A stretch of 64,000 bases of DNA from assembly GCA_034231615.1 (NCBI GenBank), contig CM067317.1:270501-334500 (forward strand). The letters are read 5' to 3'. The translations under genes and the position numbers were made by a program. Position 1 is the first letter of the stretch; every line of letters begins with the position of its first letter. The stretch is from Meghimatium bilineatum. Its lineage: Eukaryota > Mollusca > Gastropoda > Stylommatophora > Philomycidae. Positions 32,760 to 43,685 of this stretch are shown here, one piece after another. The notes below the pieces were generated by a model. The model was not told the DNA's origin. It ran no database searches and worked only from the letters and a program-made list of their open reading frames with translations.

Positions 32760-33714
32760 AGACTTAACAAACAAAAGTCATTAACTCTGGCTCCAGAGTT
32801 TTTTAGTGTTTGTATGAAAGGAGTTTTTAGATTATTTATTTTGTACATTCATCAGAGAAACCAGAATATGTGCTTGTAAATATATTTCAATTCTCAAGTA
32901 ATATATATATATTATTTTTTAACAGAAATGGACCGCCAATGTACTTATCACAAGTTTATTTTCAAACAACTTAATATTGAAAAATTAATTTTAAAAGTAA
33001 AATATAATGTATCAAATTAAAATAATTTTGAATATTAAATGTGAACTTAGCAAATTTCCTAATCAATAACTTCTACTTAAACTGTATGAGTTTTATAGAT
33101 AACCCAATTATTCACACAGAAATGTATAGTATCTAGGCATAGTGCATCAATTATTTTTGTTACTCACAAAATAACAAAACCTGATCTCTTGAGTTTGTTT
33201 TCAAGATAGATCTAAACTATGATCTACATTTTCATAGACAATGGTGTTCTAACCCCATATTAGACATGTTTAGACCTTATAATCTTCAAAATGATGCTGA
33301 AATACAAGGTGTGTTGCCAGTAGTTGACAGGTTGAATTAATATGACCAAACGAAATAAAATAGTTTACTCGCACAACACATAAGCGCACTAAAAAATAGA
33401 GAGAACGAAATAAGGGAAAAAATGTCACATACCACACGTTAACAAATTATCAAATAGTTTACAAAACTGATATCATAAAACATCCAAGTACTGCTACAAG
33501 TAATATTCAGATATTACACTTTCGACTGGATACCATCTTTGTATTGATATAAATGCTGACAATCATAAAACAAAACACAAAATGTAATCGTTGCTTTATC
33601 AACTTTCCGTAAAATGGGATGGTACTTTAGGATCACATATTTGATCATCAGTAGCGAAAGTTATCAATGTCACAATTGACTAATTATTGACACAATTGAC
33701 ACAATTCCCCTTTA
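32760..33714. other. AT-rich intron sequence, no feature seen
   Basis: No array, splice-bounded frame or transposon protein recognised in this 950-base stretch. Confidence 0.4.
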
Positions 33715-33800
33715 CAGTCGCAGAGTGTTGCTTCTACTGGTAGACAACTACAGTCGCAGGGTGTTGCTTCTGCTGGTAGACAACTGCAGTCGCCAATGGG
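33715..33800. repeat. 39-bp direct repeat, 2 units
   Basis: acagtcgcagagtgttgctt followed by ctactggtagacaact occurs twice with few changes, then a partial third. Confidence 0.75.
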
Positions 33801-33864
33801 TGCATCTTTTTACTTGTTTTGGTACGGTCAATATTACATTTTTAGTTTGCGCTGGGATATTTCC

Positions 33865-34071
33865 TTACCATGACTTTGCGTAGGTCACAGTTCTTGCTTT
33901 CTCTGCATATTTACATTGTGGAAATATTATGTCAGACTGAATTTTGACAAATTTTTCAAAATTTTCAATGTGTGACACAATTTTTTCGTATTGGACGATA
34001 TTGTTCATATGTGCACTGATGATGACAGCCATAGTTACGATGGAAATATGCACAATGTAGTTAATTTTCAT
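33865..34071 (-). other. Unassigned 68-codon ORF with hydrophobic N-terminus
   Basis: The minus frame starts MKINYIVHISIVTMAVIIS, resembling a signal peptide, and has gtaagg directly at its end (a possible donor). It matches no family I recognise and lies in an intron next to the repeat ORF at 34.1-34.7 kb. It may be chance. Confidence 0.2.
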
Positions 34072-34109
34072 ACCAAAATTAATGTGGAAAGTGATAGGGA
34101 AGTTCCTTG

Positions 34110-34673
34110 TTAGTAAGATCTAACGTTGCCGACAAAGAGAAGGAAATTCATGGTACTAATTGTGACATCGCGAATTTCACCAGATTGATGTAGTTTTTCT
34201 ATGTAGAAGTTGAGAATTTTGTAGAAAACATTGGGTCTGTACATACTCTTAATAAGATTGTAGAAAACATTGGGTCTGTACATACTCTTAATGAGATTGT
34301 AGAAAACATTGGGTCTGTACATACTCTTAATGAGATTGTAGAAAACATTGGGTCTGTACATACTCTTAATGAGATTGTAGAAAACATTGGGTCTGTACAT
34401 ACTCTTAATGAGATTGTAGAAAACATTGGGTCTGTACATACTCTTAATGAGATTGTAGAAAACATTGGGTCTGTACATACTCTTAATGAGATTGTAGAAA
34501 ACATTGGGTCTGTACATACTCTTAATGAGATTGTAGAAAACATTGGGTCTATACATACTCTTAATGAGATTGCCACACGTTAAGAATACTTTAGCATCAT
34601 TGTCAATGAGGAGTTTATCAATTTGCAGCAGATCAGATAAATTTGTATGTACCATAACGCAAAGAACAAGCAA
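34110..34673 (-). other. Unassigned 187-codon ORF containing nine 13-residue repeats
   Basis: The minus frame has unique ends (HTNLSDLLQIDKLLIDNDAK; LHQSGEIRDVTISTMNFLL) and a core of nine copies of NLIKSMYRPNVFY. The unit is 39 bp, a multiple of 3, so the frame stays open; so does a second frame. No known family recognised, no clear splice context. It could be a minisatellite expansion within an old coding fragment. Confidence 0.25.
34206..34572. repeat. 39-bp minisatellite, 9 units
   Basis: attgtagaaaacattgggtc followed by tgtacatactcttaatgag, nearly identical copies. Confidence 0.9.
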
Positions 34674-34737
34674 GAAAAAAAGATGTGTTGGACATCTGTA
34701 ACTGCCATTGAAATAAACGTCTTTTTTATATTTATAT

Positions 34738-35530
34738 TATGATGGGCCGGTGTATTCTAATTGAGTATGGCATGTATTGGAGTACAGATGATGGGCCGGT
34801 GTATTCTAATTGAGTATGGCATGTATTGGAGTACAGATGATGGGCCTGTGTATTCTAATTGAGTATGGCATGTATTGGAGTACAGATGATGGGCCGGTGT
34901 ATTCTAATTGAGTATGGCATGTATTGGAGTACAGATGATAGGCTTGTGTATTCTAATTGAGTATGGCATGTATTGGAGTACAGATGATGGGCCTGTGTAT
35001 TCTAATTGAGTATGGCATGTATTGGAGTACAGATGATGGGCCTGTGTATTCTAATTGAGTATGGCATGTATTGGAGTACAGATGATGGGCCTGTGTATTC
35101 TAATTGAGTATGGCATGTATTGGAGTACAGATGATGGGTCTGTGTATTCTAATTGAGTATAGCATGTTTTGGAGTACAGATGATGGGTCTGTGCATTCTA
35201 ATTGAGTATAGCATGTATTGGAGTACAGATGAAGGGCCTGTGTATTCTAATTGAGTATGGCATGTATTGGAGTACAGATGATGGGCCTGTGTATTCTAAT
35301 TGAGTTTGGCATGTATTGGAGTACAGATGATGGGCCTGTGTATTCTAATTGAGTATGGCATGTATTGGAGTACAGATGATGGGCCTGTGTATTCTAATTG
35401 AGTATGGCATGTATTGGAGTACAGATGATGGGCCTGTGTATTCTAATTGAGTATAGCATGTATTGGAGTACAGATGAAGGGCCTGTGTATTCTAATTGAG
35501 TATGGCATGTATTGGAGTATAGATGACGGA
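34738..35530. repeat. 46-bp minisatellite, about 17 units
   Basis: gatgggcctgtgtattctaa followed by ttgagtatggcatgtattgg agtaca. Variants (ccggtg, gaaggg, agcatg) are spread along the array. Confidence 0.9.
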
Positions 35531-35939
35531 TTCAAAGTTTAGGACATATCAACCTGAGAAAAAAGAGATTTGGGAATATATCTCAATATTTTCACCTCAA
35601 TATGATGACTCCTCTATTCAGCACCCCCATGGTAAAAAAATGTCCCCACATTATGTTGAGTTTGACAGTTTATTTTTTAAATATATATGTATTAAATTAT
35701 CTTTGATATAAGTTCATGCAAGACTATTCATTTTTCTGTTGATCTGTGAAGCTGAATATGATATGATGAATAGTTTGAAAGAAAATTCATTTTTTCATCA
35801 TCATATCAATAATTTGGAGGAGTTGTGCCCTTGTCATAGTGATGGGGGATTGACAATAGGGAAATCTTACAGTGGTGAAAGAGTTAACTGTAGGTTTGTA
35901 TCAGCCCAGTTCAAATGTGCCAAATATTCACATTTCCCT

Positions 35940-36630
35940 TCCCAGAAAATAACCTGTTGATTCAAACATTGGTACAGACAATAACCAATAGACTCAAACA
36001 TTGGTCCAGACATTAAACAATAGATTCCAACATTTGTCCAAACAATAAGAAGTTGATTCAAACATTGGTCCAGACAATAACCAATAGACTCAAACATTGG
36101 TCCAGACATTAAACAATAGATTCCAACATTTGTCCAAACAATAAGAAGTTGATTCAAACATTGGTTCAGACAATAACCAATAGATTCGTTCATTGGTTCA
36201 GACAATAACAAATTGATTCAAACATTAGTCCAAACAATAAGAAGTTGATTCAAACATTGGTCCAGACAATAACCAATAGACTCAAACATTGGTCCAGACA
36301 ATAACCAATAGATTCCAACATTGGTCCAGACAATAACCAATAGATTCCAACATTGGTCCAGACAATAACCAATAGATTCCAACATTGGTCCAAACAAAAA
36401 GAAGTTGATTCAAACATTGGTCCAGACAATAACCAATAGGCTCAAACATTAGGCTCAAACATTAGTCCAGACAATAACCAATAGATTCCAACACTGGTCC
36501 AGACAATAACCATTAGATTCAAACATTGGTCCAAACAATAAGAAGTTGATTCAATCATTGGACCAGACAATAACCAATAGATTCGAACATTGGTCCAAAC
36601 AATAACCAATAGATTAAAACATTAGTAAAC
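35940..36630. repeat. About 33-bp minisatellite, 20 units
   Basis: caaacattggtccagacaat followed by aaccaatagattc, with a variant aagaagttgattc. ORFs on the minus strand are artefacts. Confidence 0.88.
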
Positions 36631-36879
36631 CACCCATGCAACAGAAAACCTTAGTAGATGACATGATGTTATATTGGGGTTCTCTTCTTATGCTTCATGG
36701 CACATCATTTATACAATTATGCTTCTTATGCTTGTATTTTTATTGTTGCAATGTGTTTTATGCTTTGTTATTTTTATATATGTATGCACCCTCTGTGGTT
36801 GGGAAGGAACCAGAGTCATGCACAAGTACCGGGGAGATCTGGTATGCACTCCTGATAAAAATTGGCAAGCTCATATCCA

Positions 36880-37267
36880 GTGTTAAGCAGCGTGCGTCTA
36901 CAGTCTCCGCGGGTTGAGAGAGGCAAGTGTGCATCGTAGCTTCCCAGCAGTGAGAGAGGGGTGGCGCGTTAACTGTCGCTGTATGGTTAAGAGATATGGT
37001 CGTTATCCCCGCATGAATTTATTTTGTGGCTCGGCTTGGTGTCGATAAAAGCCTGTTCTCTCGCAACGAGGTATGGGCAGGCAGCTAGAAAAATCATGTG
37101 GTGTTCTGCCTGTGCTGGTGTAGCAGTTTGCTCATTCAGTAGGTGGCACGCTTGATGTCCATAGCAGTCTTTCCCATCGATATTGCCGGGGCCACTGGGA
37201 TTCGCTCTGCACAGAGTGCTCCTAGTCCCCTAGCTACGGTGCAGTCATGTCAGTGTCCGGTGGTAGC
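36880..37267 (+). other. Probable 5' external transcribed spacer of rDNA (relic)
   Basis: More GC-rich than its surroundings and directly joined to the first base of an 18S rRNA sequence at 37268. I infer ETS from position only; the start is uncertain. Confidence 0.4.
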
Positions 37268-37527
37268 TATCTGGTTGATCCTGCCAGTAGTCATATGCTT
37301 GTCTCACATATTGAGCCATGCATGTCTAAGTTCACACTGTCTCACTGTGAAACCGCGATAGGCTCATTAAACCAGTTGAGGTTCCTTAGATGACACAATC
37401 CATGTAGGATAAGTAAGGATAAGTATGTAGGATAAGTGTGTCAATTCTAGAGCTAATACATGCTTAGCAAGCTCCGACCCCAGCAGAAAGAGCACTTTTA
37501 TTAGTTCAAAACCAATCGCTGTTGCCC
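37268..37527 (+). rRNA. Truncated, diverged 18S rRNA gene 5' end
   Basis: Begins tatctggttgatcctgccag, the universal 5' end of eukaryotic 18S rRNA, and continues through tagtcatatgcttgtctca, gccatgcatgtctaagttca, caattctagagctaatacat and ttagttcaaaaccaatcgc. Against the usual sequence, aaagattaag has become catattgag and a short ggataagta duplication is present. It stops after about 260 bases, next to PLE sequence. A non-functional rDNA fragment inside intron 8, antisense to the host gene. Confidence 0.85.
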
Positions 37528-37539
37528 TTCGAAAAATTG

Positions 37540-38748
37540 TACTTACTGCACAAAACTAAAATTCAATAAGTAGATCCAGGAAAAGGGTAACAAAGTTTTG
37601 CTAACACTAGATAACACACACAATGACACACACAAATCGACGTTTCGACCAAAAGGCCTTTATCAAGACAGACAATTGAAACAAAATTAAAACATATAAT
37701 AGAAAGCGAACAGTAATAACATCGACGGTCACATTGATATGAGTAGTATGGATTGACGGAAGAGGTGAAATGACACAGGACTAGGAAAATGCAAAAATGA
37801 TAACATATGACACGAAACAAACAGAAACAATGGATAGACTAAAGTCATACAAGAGACAGGCGCTCATTAATGCCGTTGGGTTTCAGAGTGCCATATTGAT
37901 AAATGTAGCGGTTCTCAAGTGCCAGACGGGCCCTGTCATCAGAGAAGCACGACTTAATGGCCGTAACTTGAATGTCCTGGGCGCCCCGATGGCCCGTGTC
38001 ATTAAAGTGGACGTCAACAGGCAAACCCGAATGGTTTTATATGCTGTACAGATGTTCGCAGGATTGGTCTGCAAGCCTCCTTCCAGTTTCACCTATATAT
38101 GTCATGGCACAATGCTTGCATATGATGGCATAGATGACATTGCGGGACACACATGTGAAGCTCTCCTCAATGGTGAAGGTGGTTATAGGGAATGTGACAG
38201 ACCGGATCTGGGTGATATAGGCACAAGTGTAGCATTTGCTGCGTTTGCATCTGATGGTACCAAAATGATCAGGAACGTCAGGCTGGAGGTGACTCCGGAC
38301 CAGTAGATCCCTGAGGTTTTTGTCACGTCTGTAAGCAACAAGAGGGGGGTTACAGAACACTTCCCGCGTCTCGGGTCAGACTGGAGAAGGGGAAAGTGAC
38401 GAAGCAGGGCATGGCGAACGGCAGCGCTATGGGGGTGGAAAGTGAGAACAAGCTTAGTCCGGTAAGACGAGGGAGTCTTCCGAGTGGTCGAGAGAGTGTC
38501 CTGACGGGATAGACTGCACACACGAAGAAGGGCAGACCTGAGGACAGCCTCAGGGTACAGGCGACAGTGGAAGAAAGCTATCATCTCATAGGCTTTCTCG
38601 ATAAAGTCATCCTCGCGACTGCACAGGCGCCAAAGACGAAGAAGTTGGGAGAAGGGAAGGGAATCAAGACTGGCAGAGGGATGAGAAGAGGTGTAAAGAA
38701 GAAAGCTATGAGCCTCAGTTGGTTTGTAGTGTACCTGTAGCATAAGTC
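37540..38748 (-). mobile_element. PLE: end of RT, zinc finger, GIY-YIG and 3' tail
   Basis: The minus strand reads LQVHYKPTEAHSFLLYTSSH (RT C-terminal part), FSQLLRLWRLCSREDDF, KLVLTFHPHSAAVRHALLR, then shifted PLVAYRRDKNLRDLLVRSHL, CKRSKCYTC, NVIYAIICKHCAMTYIGETG, HFNDTGHRGAQDIQVTAI and ENRYIYQYGTLKPNGIN with a stop at 37845-37847. It shows the GIY-like NVIYAI, YIG, R and H of the PLE endonuclease. One frameshift near 38.35 kb and one in-frame stop near 38.05 kb inactivate it. The 3' tail abuts the 18S relic. Confidence 0.85.
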
Positions 38749-38749
38749 G

Positions 38750-40035
38750 GTTTGTAATGTGATATGGAATGCACAAAAGACACCACAAGAATGGAATATA
38801 GCAGTGCTTGTTCCCATCTGGAAGAAAAAAACGCAGTAAGAGGGACTGCACAAAGTATAGAGACATATCACTCTTAAGCTACATAGGAAAAATCTTTAGC
38901 AAGATACTAGAGAGAAGGATGCGTGCATATATAGAACCACAGCTCAACAACACACAATTAGGCTTTCGGAAAAATAAAAACTGTACAGATGCAATCTTCA
39001 CCCTCAAACAACTTTCAGAAAAAGCAACATAACATAACCAAGACTTATATCTGGCTTTCGTGGACCAAGAGAAAGCTTTTGACAGAGTGGACAGAGCACA
39101 ACTATAGATAACACTAACAGACATATGGAGTTCCCCAACATCTGATAAGCCTATGTCAGAGCATATACACCAATAGTCAATGTGCAGTAAGAACGAGCAT
39201 AGGTACATCTGATAATTTCCAAATTCACTTTGGAGTGAGACAGGGATGTGTACTATTCCCCCTATTGTTCATAACATACATAGATCACATTTGCAAAGTA
39301 GCAAAGACAACGGAAGAAAACAATTTAAAGGATAGCTTAAACGAATTTGCAGACGACCAAGTACTAGTAGAATCATCAGAAGAACAACTACAAAGATAAA
39401 TAGACAGATTACATCAAACTAGCCAAACCTTTAACATGAAGATAAATATAGAGCAGGCCGAAGTAATGAAGATAGGAAGAACTGAAAGAAACACCAACAT
39501 ATATATTATTGGAAACAACAGACTTAAACAAGTGATAGAATTCACATACCTATGAAGCAATATAACAACAGACAGCAGGAGCAGCATAGAAATACACAAT
39601 AGATGTAGTAAAGCATACCAAGCCCTAGGACAAATTACACCAATCATCAGAAACAAAAATGTAGATTTAAACACCAAAATAACACTATTAAAAACAATTA
39701 TTATACCAACACTGTGTTACCAACGCCAAACATGGACAATGACAGCACAAGATAAATGTAAACTTGTGACAGCTGAAATGGCATGCTTGCGCAGAATCCT
39801 AGGAATATCGCTAAGCAGACTACCAACAGACAGCATACTACAGCAAGCTATGCTACACAGATGCAGTGAAGCCAGACCTAGAGGCCGACTATGAAACCGA
39901 TGGACCACTGACATAAAAGAGGTGACAAACTCCACAATGTACTTAGCACACACGAGGGCCATCTCCAGAAAACTCTTCTACCCCTGATGCTGAAAGGCAA
40001 CAAAGGGTTTAGCGAATAGATAGATAGATTACATT
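38750..40035 (+). mobile_element. LINE-B, RT to 3' end
   Basis: Reads NAQKTPQEWNIAVLVPIWKK, ISLLSYIGKIFSKILERRMR, LGFRKNKNCTDAIFTLKQL, LAFVDQEKAFDRVDR, GVRQGCVLFPLLF, FADDQVLVESSEEQL (catalytic ADD kept) and RNKNVDLNTKITLLKTIIIP, then the C-terminus with about 40 codons deleted at 39.81 kb. The tail ends in agcgaatagatagatagatt. Several stops; inactive. RTE-like. Confidence 0.8.
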
Positions 40036-40117
40036 TTCAAGACGTGGTTGCAATGACTTATTCATGAAGTCTTCATAATGAGCATTAAATTACAAGACAT
40101 TCAATATTTAAATTTAC

Positions 40118-40244
40118 ATATTCAATCGCACTTCCTTTGGTCAGCCCTCTATGACCAATCATGATGAAGTTCTCTCTGAAGCCAAGCTGATCAATTAAAG
40201 AACTACCAAACAGTTTTAACCAATGGCGCCCAGCATCCTTTAAA
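40118..40244 (-). CDS. Exon 8: GFRENF segment of GG domain 1
   Basis: 127 nt, acceptor ttgttacag, donor gtaaat, phase 2 to 0. It encodes GLKDAGRHWLKLFGSSLIDQ and then LGFRENFIMIGHRG, closing with SAIEY. The donor at 40117 is chosen over reading through to the stop at 40085-40087 because exon 13 of domain 2 is also exactly 127 nt and because exon 9 starts in phase 0. Confidence 0.88.
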
Positions 40245-40439
40245 CTGTAACAAATATAAAAATACATTAAGTAGAATGACAGTCAAGATGAATATAAAAT
40301 ACTGACATAAGAACATTTCACTTTCATATCACAAAACTTTGACATTATTATATGATAAAATAATGGCAGAATCAGTAAATATATAATATTTAACAATATA
40401 TAATCAATATAAAAAAGGACACTAGACAACAAAAGAACA

Positions 40440-40775
40440 GAGAATAGTCAAAAGCAGGAGTACAGAAGATAGAAACAAACATACAGAAGATAGAAACAAA
40501 AGTACAGAAGATTGAAACAGGCAGAAGATTGAAACAAAAGTACAGAAGATTGAAACAAAAGTACAGCAGATAGAAACAAAAGTACAGAAGATTGAAACAA
40601 AAGTACAGAAGATAGAAACAAAAGTACAGAAGATTGAAACAGGCAGAAGATTGAAACAAAAGTACAGAACATAGAAACAGGCAGAATACGGAAACAAAAG
40701 AACAGAAGATAGAAACAAAAGAACAGACGATAGAAACAAAAGTACAGCAGATAGAACAAAAGTACTGGAGATAAA
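40440..40775. repeat. About 21-bp minisatellite, 15 units
   Basis: agaagatagaaacaaaagtac with at and ag variants and shortened units (gaaacaggcagaa). Intron 7, about 200 bases above exon 8. Confidence 0.88.
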
Positions 40776-40869
40776 AATGTAAAGACATCAAATTTTCAGC
40801 ATGTTTGACATAGAATCATGTGCCCCATGTTCTAGGACAAATACAGTTGAAGCGACTTAACAAGATGTA

Positions 40870-41475
40870 TGGTTATGTAGCACAAGCTAGTTGGTATAGC
40901 ACAATGATATTGTTATGTAGAAAAGTCTAGTAGGTATAGCACAATGTGAAGGTAATCTAGTACAGGATAGTAGGTATAGCACAATGTGAAGGCAATCTAG
41001 TACAGGATAGTAAGTATAGCACAATGTGAAGGTAATCTAGTACAGGATAGTAGGTATAGCACAATGTGAAGGTAATCTAGTACAGGATAGTAGGTATAGC
41101 ACAATGTGAAGGTAATCTAGTACAGGATAGTAGGTATAGCACAATGTGAAGGTAATCTAGTACAGGATAGTAAGTATAGCACAATGTGAAGGTAATCTAG
41201 TACAGGATAGTAGGTATAGCACAATGTGAAGGTAATCTAGTACAGGATAGTAAGTATAGCACAATGTGAAGGCAATCTAGTACAGGATAGTAGGTATAGC
41301 ACAATGTGAAGGTAATCTAGTACAGGATAGTAAGTATAGCACAATGTGAAGGCAATATAGTACAGGATAGTAGGTATAGCACAATGTGAAGGTAATCTAG
41401 TACAGGATAGTAGGTATAGCACAATGTGAAGGTAATCTAGTACAGGATAGTAGGTATAGCACATTGAGATGGTCA
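40870..41475. repeat. 40-bp minisatellite, about 15 units
   Basis: tacaggatagtaggtatagc followed by acaatgtgaaggtaatctag, with alternating taggt/taagt variants. Confidence 0.92.
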
Positions 41476-41504
41476 TGTAGTACAAGCTACTTGGTATAGA
41501 ACAA

Positions 41505-41800
41505 GGTACTGGATATATATACAGGCTAGTAGGTAATCACAGGCTAGTAGATAAACAGGTTAGTAGGTATAGCATAGGTTAATAGGTATAGCACAGGCTA
41601 GTAAATAAACACAGGCTAATAGGTAAACAGAGGCTAGTAAGTAAACACAGGCTAATAGGTAAACAGAGGCTAGTAAATAAACACAGGCTAATAGGTAAAC
41701 AGAGGCTAGTAGATAAACACAGGCTAGTAGATAAACACAGGCTAGTAGGTAAACACAAGCTAATGGGTAAACACAGGCTAGTAGGTAAATCCACTGTAAC
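41505..41800. repeat. About 18-bp minisatellite
   Basis: aggctagtaggtaaacac and variants (taataggt, tagataaa), about 16 units. Confidence 0.85.
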
Positions 41801-41821
41801 ATATTCACAGAACATAAATCT

Positions 41822-41870
41822 ACACACACACACGCACACGCACACACACACACGCACACACACACACATG
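41822..41870. repeat. (CA)n microsatellite
   Basis: About 48 bases of ca dinucleotides with four cgc interruptions. Confidence 0.9.
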
Positions 41871-41875
41871 TAACA

Positions 41876-41985
41876 ATTACAGATGTTTGTGTGATGTAAC
41901 AAGTAGTCACTGAGACCAGTGTAAAACACTCAAAAAACATAAACATACTACAGATATTTGTGTGATGTAACAAGTCCAGTATAAC
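41876..41985. repeat. About 72-bp duplication ending near the exon 7 donor
   Basis: gtttgtgtgatgtaacaagt and atttgtgtgatgtaacaagt lie 72 bases apart, the second only some 15 bases from the exon 7 donor. Confidence 0.6.
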
Positions 41986-41998
41986 TGCAACAGCTTAC

Positions 41999-42083
41999 CC
42001 GTATGAAGCATCATCATATGTTGCCATAAACAGAATATCATCATCCTTGGCTTCTTTCTTCAAGAAACGAAGCAGAGATGCAT
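41999..42083 (-). CDS. Exon 7: helix and DDAS segment of GG domain 1
   Basis: 85 nt, acceptor tgttatcag, donor gtaagc, phase 1 to 2. It encodes DASLLRFLKKEAKDDDILF and MATYDDASYG. The L-LRFL helix followed by a hydrophobic strand and (Y/A)DDA is typical of the family. Exon 12 of domain 2 has the same length and phases. Confidence 0.88.
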
Positions 42084-42154
42084 CTGATAACATGCAACAA
42101 CTTGTTAGCTCTAAATCACATATGGTCTATGATTGAATAATGTCACATACATTT

Positions 42155-43035
42155 ACACCTGTCTCACATGAACAAACATCACCACAAGTCTAACACCTGT
42201 CTCACATGATCAAACATCACCACAAGTCTAACACCTGTCTCACATGAACAAACATCACCACAAGTCTAACACCTGTCTCACATGATCAAACATCACCACA
42301 AGTCTAACACCTGTCTCACATGAACAAACATCACCACAAGTCTAACACCTGTCTCACATGAACAAACATCACCACAAGTCTAACACCTGTCTCATATGAT
42401 CAAACATCACCACAAGTCTAACACCTGTCTCACATGATCAAACATCACCACAAGTCTAACACCTGTCTCACATGAACAAACATCACCACAAGTCTAACAC
42501 CTGTCTCACATGATCAAACATCACCACAAGTCTAACACCTGTCTCACATGAACAAACATCACCACAAGTCTAACACCTGTCTCACATGAACAAACATCAC
42601 CACAAGTCTAACACCTGTCTCATATGATCAAACATCACCACAAGTCTAACACCTGTCTCACATGATCAAACATCACCACAAGTCTAACATCTGTCTCATA
42701 TGATCAAACATCATCACAAGTCTAACACCTGTCTCATATGATCAAACATCACCACAAGTCTAACACCTGTCTCACATGATCAAACATCATCACATCTGTA
42801 TCACATCTGTCTCAAATGATACAACATCACCACAGCTGAGTCTCACACTTGTCTCAAACGATACATCACAGCTGTCTCACACCTGTCTCAAACAATACAA
42901 CATCACCACAGCTGTCTCACACCTGTCTCACATGATCCAGCATCACCACAGCTGTCTCAAATGATACAACATTACCACAGCTGTCTCACATGATCCAACA
43001 TTACTGCAGCAGTCTCACACCTGTCTCACATGATC
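42155..43035. repeat. About 38-bp minisatellite above exon 7
   Basis: caccacaagtctaacacctg followed by tctcacatgatcaaacat (aa/tc variants alternate), more than 16 units to 42790. It then decays into shorter cagctgtctcacacctgtct units. Confidence 0.9.
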
Positions 43036-43065
43036 AAACATCACACCAGTTGAAATTTCATGGTA

Positions 43066-43198
43066 AAATGGGGTCTAGTTGTGGTTTGTCAGTCACATCA
43101 TAGACTTGAAATGTGGTCTAGCTATGGTTATCAGTCAAATCATAGACACGAAATGATTCCAAGCTATGTTTGTCAGTTAAATCATAGACATGGTGTAC
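43066..43198. repeat. 43-bp tandem repeat, 3 units, beside the exon 6 donor
   Basis: Units starting aaatggggtctag, aaatgtggtctag and aaatgattccaag, each with gtcagt(c/t)a-atcatagac. The array ends four bases from the exon 6 donor. Confidence 0.75.
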
Positions 43199-43202
43199 TC
43201 AC

Positions 43203-43253
43203 CATCAATGTATGTATCAAACACAATAGCTGACTTTAAAGTCAAAGTTGTGG
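43203..43253 (-). CDS. Exon 6: FDTY segment of GG domain 1
   Basis: 51 nt, acceptor tatatttcag, donor gtgagt, phase 1 to 1. It encodes STTLTLKSAIVFDTYID. The FDTY motif aligns with FD(T/M)Y in FAM3-like domains. A 43-bp, three-copy repeat (43066-43198) ends only a few bases from the donor. Confidence 0.85.
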
Positions 43254-43329
43254 CTGAAATATACAGAAGTAAATGTGAATTGATTAATAAGAACATAGAT
43301 GAACAATAAGAACACTTGAAATATAACAC

Positions 43330-43677
43330 TAGTCACATGATGCATGGTAGAGATAATGTTATAGATCATTCAAGGTGCAATAATCACACTGTTAGTCACA
43401 GTCAATAATCACAGTCTATAATAATATTCAGTATATAATCATATTGTTTGTCTATATTCACATTTTTAATTACAGTCAATAATCACACTGTTAGTCACAG
43501 TCAATAATCACAGTCTATAATAATATTCAGTATATAATCATATTGTTTGTCTATATTCACATTTTTAATTACAGTCAATAATCATATGGTTAGTCACAGT
43601 CAATAATCACATGGTTAGTCACAGTCAATAATCACATGGTTAGTCACAGTCAATAATCACATGGTTAGTCACAGTCT
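43330..43677. repeat. Satellite with caataatcacattgttagtc units, part 1
   Basis: Units of about 23 bp (agtcaataatcacatggtt) and a 112-bp direct duplication (43385-43480 and 43490-43580). It continues after the hAT element. Confidence 0.75.
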
Positions 43678-43685
43678 CTAATAAT
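43678..43685. repeat. hAT target-site duplication, left
   Basis: ctaataat, identical to 45859-45866. 8-bp duplications are the hAT signature. Confidence 0.9.

Noticed and set aside
37143-37361. 72-codon ORF across the 18S start
   Set aside because: Overlaps rRNA and spacer sequence; not protein-coding.
38808-38866. Extension of the PLE minus ORF beyond 38.75 kb
   Set aside because: The + strand there is LINE-B coding; the minus extension is a shadow across the element boundary.
40085-40117. Stop codon ending the exon 8 frame (a single-domain protein)
   Set aside because: A gtaaat donor at 40117 gives 127 nt as in exon 13 and phase 0 matching exon 9; read-through is intronic.
40390-40791. 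Overlapping F/C/S-rich ORFs
   Set aside because: 21-bp minisatellite; all frames open.
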